NCBI GenBank assembly: GCA_038065435.1
Contig: JBBTQZ010000012.1
Coordinates: 1-14,402, forward strand
Direction of reading: 5' to 3'
Length of the DNA stretch: 14,402 bases
Source of the DNA: JBBTQZ01 sp038065435
Lineage (GTDB): Bacteria; Patescibacteriota; Minisyncoccia; Phycocordibacterales; WO2-35-19
Position numbers and translations under genes: made by a program. Below the pieces are notes generated by a model. It was not told the origin of the DNA. It saw only the letters and a program-made list of their open reading frames with translations, and searched no databases. Positions 1 to 5,390 of this stretch are shown in pieces. Every line of letters starts with the position of its first letter. The first letter of the stretch is position 1.

Positions 1-1
1 T

Positions 2-508
2 ATAGATGAGCAACCGGGAAATAATATTCTCACGATGCGCTCCGGGGCCAGAAGACTAAAAAATGAAAAAGGTCTTGGACTGATAGTGGTGGATTATTTG
101 CAATTGATGATGCCCACTCATAGTTATAAAAATAATGATTCAATGGTCCAGCAGGTAACAGAAATATCGCGCTCACTCAAAAACCTTGCTCGCGAACTAG
201 ATGTGCCAGTCTTAGCTCTCTCTCAGCTTTCGCGCGCTGTGGAACAAAGAGGAGGCAAGCCCAAACTCTCCGACCTGCGCGACTCCGGCTCCATAGAGCA
301 AGATGCCGACGTGGTAATGTTCATCCATCGTGAAGACAAAGGCAAAGATGAAGCAGAGCGAACCAACATAGCCGAGATATTGATAGAAAAACACCGCAAT
401 GGCGCTACTGGCAAAGTGGAGCTGTACTTCAACGAAAGAAAAGCTACCTTCCAACCACTGGAGAGAGCCGAGTTTAGTGGAGCAGAATCAGAATTTAGAG
501 ATTTCTAA
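2..508 (+). CDS. dnaB: Replicative DNA helicase DnaB, C-terminal part (5' truncated by window edge)
   Basis: The replicative helicase unwinds DNA ahead of the fork as a hexamer. Only the last 168 residues are visible: the frame is already open at base 2, and the first in-frame ATG at 35 is internal, because the residues before it (IDEQPGNNILT) fit the family. The fragment lies in the RecA-like ATPase domain. It carries the Walker B strand (LGLIVVDYLQLM), then ALSQLSRAVEQR and LSDLRDSGSIEQDADVV (the H3/H4 region that touches DNA and the neighbouring subunit), then EKHRNGATG with the arginine-finger stretch, and the usual FNERKATF ending. Walker A lies outside the window. recR follows 54 nt downstream on the same strand. 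Identification is secure. The N-terminal domain and any intein cannot be judged from here. Confidence 0.96.
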   Translation: MDEQPGNNILTMRSGARRLKNEKGLGLIVVDYLQLMMPTHSYKNNDSMVQQVTEISRSLKNLARELDVPVLALSQLSRAVEQRGGKPKLSDLRDSGSIEQDADVVMFIHREDKGKDEAERTNIAEILIEKHRNGATGKVELYFNERKATFQPLERAEFSGAESEFRDF

Positions 509-529
509 ATATGAAATAACGCCCCCTAA

Positions 530-552
530 CCCCCTCTTACAACAAGAGGGGG
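530..552. repeat. Palindromic intergenic repeat, ACAAC loop
   Basis: A perfect 9-bp stem (530-538 with 544-552; core CCCCTCTT/AAGAGGGG) encloses the loop ACAAC. The CCCCCTAAC just before it matches the flank of the repeats at 3257-3350, which have the same stem type and, in one copy, the same loop. This looks like one copy of an interspersed small palindromic repeat family. Its right arm supplies the purine run that would have to serve as the ribosome site of recR. Confidence 0.75.
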
Positions 553-562
553 GACCAATACA

Positions 563-1180
563 ATGAATAGTATAGAAAAACTGACACAAATATTTAGCCA
601 TTTCCCCGGCATCGGACCGCGACAAGCCAGGCGTTTTGTCTATTACTTACTTACTCGCAACAATGGGGCAGTAGAAGAGATTATAAAAAATCTGGAAGAT
701 TTGAAAAAAGATGTGTCTAAATGCGCTGATTGTGGAAGATTTTTTGAAAAAAAGCATAAGAATACAGAGCTGTGTAGTATTTGTAGTGATAATAATAGAG
801 ACGAGGAAACCGTGATGGTAGTACCGCGCGATATAGATTTGGAATCGATAGAAAAAAATAGAGTTTGGACTGGTAAATACTTCGTCCTTGGGGGCACAGT
901 ACCTATATTAGAAAAAGAACCAAAAAAGAAAATTCGAGAAGAAGAACTCCTAAGATTTATAGAAAGAAAAATAAAAACAGGTATTAAAGAAATAGTGCTT
1001 GCTATGAATTGGAATCCTGAAGGAGAAAATACTAGTATTTATGTAGAAAAATTGTTGCGTCCTTTGCTAGAAAAACATAGTATAAAGATAAGCCATTTGG
1101 GTAAAGGCTTGTCTATGGGTACCGAGCTGGAATACACTGATCCAGATACGCTTAAGAACGCTTTGAAAAATCGTTCTTGA
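563..1180 (+). CDS. recR: Recombination mediator protein RecR
   Basis: RecR works with RecF/RecO to load RecA at gaps and acts as a DNA-encircling clamp. The 205-residue length is normal. An N-terminal helix-hairpin-helix (FPGIGPRQARRF, about residues 14-25) is followed by a four-cysteine zinc site (C54, C57, C71, C74), a Toprim domain from about residue 83, and a C-terminal segment with KGLSMGTELEYTD, the counterpart of the family's GLPxGxxLEYxD. The usual Toprim glutamate(s) before PRD seem to be replaced (VMVVPRD). RecR is structural rather than catalytic, so this need not inactivate it. The ATG at 563 follows a purine run (about 546-553) that lies in a hairpin arm, so translation could depend on RNA folding. 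It sits between dnaB and the VKOR gene on one strand. dnaX and ybaB, its usual neighbours, are absent here. Confidence 0.95.
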   Translation: MNSIEKLTQIFSHFPGIGPRQARRFVYYLLTRNNGAVEEIIKNLEDLKKDVSKCADCGRFFEKKHKNTELCSICSDNNRDEETVMVVPRDIDLESIEKNRVWTGKYFVLGGTVPILEKEPKKKIREEELLRFIERKIKTGIKEIVLAMNWNPEGENTSIYVEKLLRPLLEKHSIKISHLGKGLSMGTELEYTDPDTLKNALKNRS

Positions 1181-1197
1181 TAAAATCCAAAATCAAA

Positions 1198-1761
1198 ATG
1201 ACTAAAACTTATTCATATATACTAATTATTGGTTCAATTATCGGTCTACTCGCTAGTTTTTTGTTAATGCTAAATACAATCTCGCTTATAGAAAATCCGC
1301 AGGTAGATTTACCTTGCAATATAAACCCATTTATAAGCTGTAGCAATGCCATACTTCAAGAACAAGGACAGGTGTTTGGTTTCCCCAATCCGCTTCTTGG
1401 TATAGTCTCTTTTTCTATGCTTTTGGCTACCGGAATAATGCTTGCTTATGGGGCTAGAGCTCACAAAACATATTGGCAACTTGTCAACTTGGGGCTACTT
1501 GCTTCTTTCGTATTTGTACTTTGGTTTATATACCAAAGCTTGTATGTGCTAGGCACTCTTTGTGTATATTGCATGGTCACATGGAGTGTCACTTGGCCAC
1601 TCTTTCTATACACCACTGTCTGGAATTATAGAGAAAAACATCTATTGGAAAATCCACTTTTGGCATACATATCCAAAAATCATAAAAACATACTGCCACT
1701 ATTTTATATTATAGTAATCGTTCTTATAATCTGGCAGTTTAGGGATTACTTCTTGTATTGA
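1198..1761 (+). CDS. VKOR-family membrane thiol oxidoreductase (no thioredoxin domain)
   Basis: Vitamin K epoxide reductase homologues pass electrons from a DsbA-like thioredoxin to quinone and so drive disulfide formation in exported proteins. The 187-residue protein has about five hydrophobic segments (roughly 6-29, 65-85, 96-118, 123-141, 165-183). It keeps both cysteine pairs: C40 and C48 in the first outside loop, with the same 8-residue offset as human C43/C51, and the active-site CVYC at 122-125 at the start of a membrane segment. Many bacterial members carry a fused thioredoxin domain. This one stops after the membrane core, and no DsbA partner is in the window. The ATG at 1198 was chosen. 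A TTG at 1177 would overlap the recR stop and add IKSKIK without an SD. The gene ends 4 nt before the convergent rplU stop, with no room for a terminator. Confidence 0.88.
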   Translation: MTKTYSYILIIGSIIGLLASFLLMLNTISLIENPQVDLPCNINPFISCSNAILQEQGQVFGFPNPLLGIVSFSMLLATGIMLAYGARAHKTYWQLVNLGLLASFVFVLWFIYQSLYVLGTLCVYCMVTWSVTWPLFLYTTVWNYREKHLLENPLLAYISKNHKNILPLFYIIVIVLIIWQFRDYFLY

Positions 1762-1765
1762 TAAG

Positions 1766-2164
1766 TTAGCCGATCTTCTCTATCTTCACTTTAAAAAATG
1801 GTTGGCGGTGGCCGTTCTTTTTGAAATAACGAGATTTTTGTTTGTATTTTATAACTATAACTTTTCGGTTTCTGCCGATCTCTAGCAAAGTAGCGACTAC
1901 TTTGGCTCCTTCCAAATAAGGAGTACCTATTTGTACGGTGTCCTTGCCATTGTCCAAAAGAAGCACTTTATCAAAAATAATAGAGTCTCCCACTTTGTGT
2001 TCACCTATGATTTTTTCAATTTTTATAGCATCTCCAACAGCCACCCTGTATTGCTTGCCGCCTGTTTCTACTACAGCAAAACCCCCAATATTCTCTTGGG
2101 TTTTCTCCTTAGCCTTTGCAGGAGCTTTGGTGGCCTTTTTTGTGACTTTTTTAACTGCTGGCAT
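1766..2164 (-). CDS. rplU: Large ribosomal subunit protein bL21
   Basis: bL21 is a 23S rRNA-binding protein of the large subunit. The 132 residues divide into a Lys/Ala-rich N-terminal extension of about 28 residues (PAVKKVTKKATKAPAKAKEK), which standard ~103-residue L21 lacks, and the L21 fold starting FAVVETGGKQYRVAVGD. It ends with the signature region containing GHRQPFFKVKIEKI. The ATG at 2164 was chosen; the frame stays open to a TTG at 2203, but those residues are not L21-like. The gene lies 39 nt behind rmuC. A weak promoter is possible there (TTGCGT at 2203-2198, 17 nt, TAAAGT at 2180-2175), with no SD before the ATG. The usual partner rpmA (bL27) does not follow; the convergent VKOR gene does. 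Family identification is very secure. Confidence 0.96.
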   Translation of the reverse strand: MPAVKKVTKKATKAPAKAKEKTQENIGGFAVVETGGKQYRVAVGDAIKIEKIIGEHKVGDSIIFDKVLLLDNGKDTVQIGTPYLEGAKVVATLLEIGRNRKVIVIKYKQKSRYFKKNGHRQPFFKVKIEKIG

Positions 2165-2203
2165 AATAGGGAATACTTTACAGGAAAACCTTTGTTTACG
2201 CAA

Positions 2204-3244
2204 CTATTCCTCCAAATCTGGCCTATCCAGTACTGGTAATTCCAGGTCTACAGAAGATCCGGTTATACGGGTGACATCTTTGTCCAGTTTTTTGAATTCT
2301 TTGCTAGAAGTATTAAAATGGTTGACCACTGTGTCTAGTGAATTACCCAGCTTGTTATGATAAATCTCGTATTTTTTGAGATGTTCACCAAGCTCCCCCA
2401 CTCTTTTTACTATATCTTTGGCAGTTTCTTCTATCTGCATAGCTTTGAGGCCCTGCAAAACCGTCTGCAAATAAGCGAGGAAAGAAGTGGGGGACACAAT
2501 GATCACTTTGTACTTGCCAGCCGCCCTTTGAATCAGATTTTCAGTATCTTCAGCGATCGCTCCGATTTTGTTTATAAGTAAATCATAATAAATCGCCTCG
2601 TGCGGTATAAACATAAATGCAAAGTCCATGGTACCTTCGGCTGGTCGGATATATTTGGCTGTTTCCGTAATTCTAAGTTTTAGATCGTTAACAAAAACTT
2701 TTTCTAACTTTTCTTTTTCATTTTGATCTTTAGTGTCAATCAGACGGTTGTAATTCTCCAAAGAAAATTTGGAATCGATCGGTATGATTCTATCTTTTAC
2801 GAAAACTACCGCATCTACTATCTCACCATTTTGAAATGCGTATTGCATAGCGTATTGGGCTGGTGCCAATACATTTTTGAGCAGAGTTTCTAAATAATAT
2901 TCTCCCAGAATGCCGCGCTGTTTTGGGTTTTTCAGAATATCTTGAAGACTTTGAAGTTGATCGGCGAAAGAAACTACTTGTTTGTTGGTCTCATCTAGCT
3001 TTACCAAACCTTCTGTTACATCTTTGATCAGACGGCTTGATTCTCTAAACTGATCGCGCATGGAATCGTTGACCTGTTTTGTCGTCTCCCCCATCTTGCG
3101 ATCCACTGTACGAGAGAGCTCGTTCATCTGCTCTAGGAGAAGCTTGAGGCCGGTGTCCTCTGATTTTTGTTCTTTTCGTCTAAGTAGTAAAAAAATAACT
3201 ATTCCGAAACCAAGGGCGAGTATGATTGGAAGGATATTTTGCAT
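2204..3244 (-). CDS. rmuC: RmuC family DNA recombination protein, membrane-anchored
   Basis: RmuC-family proteins limit inversion-type recombination and contain a PD-(D/E)xK nuclease-like domain. The biochemical activity is poorly defined. The 346-residue protein begins with one membrane anchor (about residues 4-21, ending in LLLRRK), then a charged coiled-coil-like region (about 30-105), then the conserved core beginning NPKQRGILGEYYLETLL. Candidate active-site residues are E115, D144 (VDAVV) and D157/K159 (IPIDSKF). The ATG at 3244 was preferred to the in-frame GTG at 3262: TATAAT lies 6 nt upstream of the ATG and would place transcription at or next to it. A GAGG further up (12 nt from the ATG) is too far for a normal SD. 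A palindromic repeat abuts the -10 box upstream. rplU follows downstream on the same strand. Confidence 0.93.
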   Translation of the reverse strand: MQNILPIILALGFGIVIFLLLRRKEQKSEDTGLKLLLEQMNELSRTVDRKMGETTKQVNDSMRDQFRESSRLIKDVTEGLVKLDETNKQVVSFADQLQSLQDILKNPKQRGILGEYYLETLLKNVLAPAQYAMQYAFQNGEIVDAVVFVKDRIIPIDSKFSLENYNRLIDTKDQNEKEKLEKVFVNDLKLRITETAKYIRPAEGTMDFAFMFIPHEAIYYDLLINKIGAIAEDTENLIQRAAGKYKVIIVSPTSFLAYLQTVLQGLKAMQIEETAKDIVKRVGELGEHLKKYEIYHNKLGNSLDTVVNHFNTSSKEFKKLDKDVTRITGSSVDLELPVLDRPDLEE

Positions 3245-3250
3245 ACGAAT

Positions 3251-3256
3251 ATTATA
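3251..3256 (-). promoter_or_regulatory. Candidate -10 box of rmuC (TATAAT), leaderless arrangement
   Basis: A perfect TATAAT reads on the minus strand 6 nt before the rmuC ATG. No convincing -35 exists, because the stretch where it should lie belongs to the palindromic repeat. Transcription would start at or next to the start codon. Confidence 0.45.
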
Positions 3257-3350
3257 CCTCACCCCCTCTCGCTTTGCTCGGCCCCTCTCCTACAACAGGA
3301 GAGGGGTTCTGAATTCCCTTCTCTTGTGGTAAGAGAAGGGTTGGGGATGA
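3257..3350. repeat. Head-to-head pair of palindromic repeats between rmuC and yqeY
   Basis: Two perfect 10-bp stems lie 9 nt apart: 3282-3291 with 3297-3306 (CCCCTCTCCT, loop ACAAC) and 3316-3325 with 3331-3340 (CCCTTCTCTT, loop GTGGT, close to the complement of ACAAC). Flanks run CTCACCCCC before the first and TTGGGGATGAG after the second. The second is therefore the same element in opposite orientation. Stem type and loop match the copy at 530-552. An open frame crossing it on the minus strand ends in the Gly/Pro/Glu-rich peptide typical of translated repeats and is not a gene. Confidence 0.8.
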
Positions 3351-3366
3351 GTTATTGATAATCTTG

Positions 3367-3375
3367 TGATAATAT
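3367..3375 (+). promoter_or_regulatory. Candidate extended -10 of yqeY (TGaTAATAT)
   Basis: TG at 3367-3368, one base, then TAATAT at 3370-3375, ending 8 nt before the yqeY ATG. No SD separates it from the start codon, so a near-leaderless transcript is likely. The region is AT-rich, so chance matches are common. Confidence 0.35.
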
Positions 3376-3383
3376 ATTTTATT

Positions 3384-3830
3384 ATGCATGAAAAAATCCA
3401 AAATCAAATCAAAGAATCCCTTAAAGCTAGAGACCAAGTGAGGCTTACTACTCTGCGCGGAGCCTTGGCCGCTTTTACTAACGAGCTTGTGGCAAAAGGT
3501 AAAAAGCCAAATGAAGTGTTGGGAGACGCCGATGCTATAGCCGTTGTGAGAAGATTGGTAAAACAACGCAAAGATTCTATAGAGCAATTTGAAAAAGGTC
3601 AGCGGGTTGACCTCGCTGACATCGAGCGAAGCGAGATGGCTATATTGGAAGAATTTTTACCCGCCCAAATGAGTGAAGACAAAATACAAGAGATTGTAAA
3701 ATCTAAAATTGAAGAATTAAAATTAACAGACAAAAGCAAAATCGGCATCCTCATCGGTGCAGTGATGAAGGAGTGCGCTGGTCAAGCCGACGGCGGTGTG
3801 GTAAAAAGATTAGTAGAGGAACTTTTATGA
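3384..3830 (+). CDS. yqeY: GatB/YqeY domain-containing protein
   Basis: A 148-residue stand-alone YqeY protein. The fold resembles the C-terminal tail of GatB, the tRNA-dependent amidotransferase subunit; its own role is unproven but it is generally linked to aminoacyl-tRNA metabolism. Family marks: an N-terminal helix with LKARDQVRLTTLRGALAAF, then RRLVKQRKDSIEQFEKGQR, then ILEEFLPAQMSEDKI, then the small C-terminal domain with GILIGAVMKECAGQADGGVV. Length is typical. The ATG at 3384 was chosen over an in-frame GTG at 3366 because YqeY proteins begin close to this point and the extra residues (MIIYFI) are not family-like. The stop codon overlaps the following SDR start as ATGA, so the two are probably translationally coupled. 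No gatB is seen in the window. Confidence 0.93.
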   Translation: MHEKIQNQIKESLKARDQVRLTTLRGALAAFTNELVAKGKKPNEVLGDADAIAVVRRLVKQRKDSIEQFEKGQRVDLADIERSEMAILEEFLPAQMSEDKIQEIVKSKIEELKLTDKSKIGILIGAVMKECAGQADGGVVKRLVEELL

Positions 3831-4570
3831 ACAAAAAACTAGAGAGGAAAGTAATCGCCATCATCGGCGCAACCGGCGGTATAGGAGACCCTATTGCCTC
3901 GCTATGTATCAAAAGCGGAGCCAGAGTGCTTTTGGGATCCAGAAGATGGCCGGAACTTAGAGATCTCAGAGATCGCATTGATCCTTCTGGTCAAAATAGT
4001 CTGGCTGAACCGACCGACGCCTCAAAAGCTGGAGAAATAACCAGACTTTTGCTCGCTGGAAAGAAAAGATTTGGCAAAGTAGACGCTGTCATAGTAACAG
4101 TCGGCACCTGGCGCCTAACTAGCGTAAACACCGAGGTTGAAGAAGCTGGGGCAGCGGCAAGAGTGTTGGCAGACTCCATCATTGTGCCTAGCTGGAACGC
4201 TATTTTTGAAGCGAATCGGTTTTTGACAGAAGAGGGCGGTATAATCTTCAACCTTTCGTCTCATGTCACCCTAGACGATGAAATGAAGCAGGAGAATAGA
4301 CTTAGCGGAAATATTTTCTACCGAGCCGCAAAAGAGGCAGTGGAAAATGTGGTGAACTCACTCCGTTTAGTCAGTCCCAAGATTAGGTTTGTCAATCTGC
4401 AACCAGCCACGGTTGACACTCCAACGAACCGGAGAGAACATCCCGAAGTCCCAGAAGGAGACTGGACCAAAGCGGTTCAACCAGCAACCATTTTCGATTG
4501 GATAGCTGACCACCTTGATGACCCTGAGATCACGGAGGAGGTATATTTCCCAAGTGGTTTAACACTGTGA
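3827..4570 (+). CDS. Short-chain dehydrogenase/reductase (SDR) family oxidoreductase
   Basis: A 247-residue NAD(P)-dependent SDR of unknown substrate. The nucleotide-binding turn is GATGGIG (residues 14-20), followed by R39/R40 after the second strand (LLGSRR), which may favour NADP. The usual NNAG motif is replaced by VTVGT (90-94). The catalytic set is S144 or S145 and YxxxK (Y165, K169). Ser-Tyr spacing is about 20 residues instead of about 13, so there is a small insertion before the active tyrosine. LQPATVDTP (191-199) takes the place of the PG motif. The start is the ATG overlapping the yqeY stop (ATGA). Base composition is higher in GC than recR: two 60-nt stretches counted by hand gave 31 and 32 G+C, against 19 in a recR stretch. 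It is the last gene before a terminator. Fold assignment is good; function is open. Confidence 0.86.
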   Translation: MNKKLERKVIAIIGATGGIGDPIASLCIKSGARVLLGSRRWPELRDLRDRIDPSGQNSLAEPTDASKAGEITRLLLAGKKRFGKVDAVIVTVGTWRLTSVNTEVEEAGAAARVLADSIIVPSWNAIFEANRFLTEEGGIIFNLSSHVTLDDEMKQENRLSGNIFYRAAKEAVENVVNSLRLVSPKIRFVNLQPATVDTPTNRREHPEVPEGDWTKAVQPATIFDWIADHLDDPEITEEVYFPSGLTL

Positions 4571-4579
4571 GTATAATTT

Positions 4580-4625
4580 AGCCGCGCGGTCCTGAACAGG
4601 GACACGCGCGGCTATTTTGTTTTTA
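4580..4625 (+). terminator. Intrinsic terminator of the yqeY-SDR unit
   Basis: A perfect 9-bp GC-rich stem AGCCGCGCG/CGCGCGGCT (4580-4588 with 4605-4613), probably extended by GTCC/GGAC pairing inside, is followed by ATTTTGTTTTT. It lies between convergent genes. The minus-strand side lacks a good U-tract, so it mainly serves the plus strand, though it might also stop truB transcription. Confidence 0.85.
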
Positions 4626-5390
4626 AAATTTTTGTGAATCTTTGAGTAAATAGTTGCCGACGCGAGTGCGAGTGATGGAGAGTGCCAAAGCGCCACAGCC
4701 GAGGGTAGCGCCCATATCGTTTACAATACTGCGAATGTAGGTGCCGGAGGAGACGGAAGCAGAAAAATTAGCGAGCAGTATGTCAAAGGGCATCTTTGAC
4801 ATATTTTTTTCCAACAATTTTTCCTTCCAACCTTCCAAAATTTCAGCTTGGCGAAAATCGCCTTTTACTTTACTTATATCCATAAGCAGGCGACCGAAAA
4901 GCTCTTTAGGCTTTAACTCATCAAATTTTTTAAACTGCATTTTGTAGATTGTAATTTTTTTGATTGGTGGATCGATTTCTGGATGATCAATCATAACTGA
5001 GGAATATTTAGGATATTTCTGATCCCTCTCACCTTCAAATAATTTACAGATTTTTATTAAGTCCATTTCCTTCGGCACGACGTAGCCTTTCGCGAAGTCG
5101 GCAACTTTCAAAACTCTTCCTAAACAATCATAAGTATCGGTAGCAAAACCAAAGAGTGCTGTAAAATCATAATCTTTATCTAAACTTAAAAATTCTTCTT
5201 TTCTTTTTTGCTTTGTATCCTCTTCCCCACTCGCGATAAGCAAAACTCCTTCGGCCATCGGATCAAGCCTGCCTAAATAAGTCATCTTCTCCTCTTTCAA
5301 ATTTTCCAATCCTTCAATTTTTCCTTCTTTCAATCTTTGAATTACTTGGAGTGGTGTTTCCCCACGATTTTTATACAAATTTAAAATCAT
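4623..5390 (-). CDS. truB: tRNA pseudouridine(55) synthase TruB
   Basis: This enzyme converts U55 of the tRNA T-loop to pseudouridine. The 255-residue protein has the catalytic motif YLGRLDPMAEGVLLI with D43 as the nucleophile, DYDFTALFGFATDTYDCLG (family: KxYxxxxxLGxxTDTxDxxG), YPKYSSV, and VSSGTYIRSIVNDMG in the C-terminal half (GTYIRS, 216-221). The usual N-terminal KPxGxTS appears as KNRGETP, a divergent form. The start ATG overlaps the uvrA stop as ATGA, so truB probably depends on the uvrA transcript and terminating ribosomes. No SD is seen. A GC-rich REP-like patch lies inside the gene at 5078-5100. TruB identification rests on the catalytic loop. A truncated relative of another pseudouridine synthase family is less likely given the GTYIRS motif. 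Confidence 0.9.
   Translation of the reverse strand: MILNLYKNRGETPLQVIQRLKEGKIEGLENLKEEKMTYLGRLDPMAEGVLLIASGEEDTKQKRKEEFLSLDKDYDFTALFGFATDTYDCLGRVLKVADFAKGYVVPKEMDLIKICKLFEGERDQKYPKYSSVMIDHPEIDPPIKKITIYKMQFKKFDELKPKELFGRLLMDISKVKGDFRQAEILEGWKEKLLEKNMSKMPFDILLANFSASVSSGTYIRSIVNDMGATLGCGALALSITRTRVGNYLLKDSQKF

Noticed and set aside
1177..1197. TTG start for the VKOR gene overlapping the recR stop
   Set aside because: It adds seven non-conserved residues and lacks an SD. The ATG at 1198 places the first membrane helix at a normal distance.
1182..1197. 16-nt word AAAATCCAAAATCAAA shared with the start of yqeY (about 3394-3409)
   Set aside because: It is low-complexity and A-rich. It could be chance, and there is no further similarity on either side.
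1938..2360. Plus-strand open frame of 140 codons opposite rplU and rmuC
   Set aside because: It is antisense to two secure genes and is Ser/Leu-rich, as expected from a shadow frame.
3252..3587. Minus-strand open frame of 111 codons over the start of yqeY
   Set aside because: It runs through yqeY in antisense and then through the palindromic repeats, ending in a repeat-derived peptide. There is no SD or family similarity.
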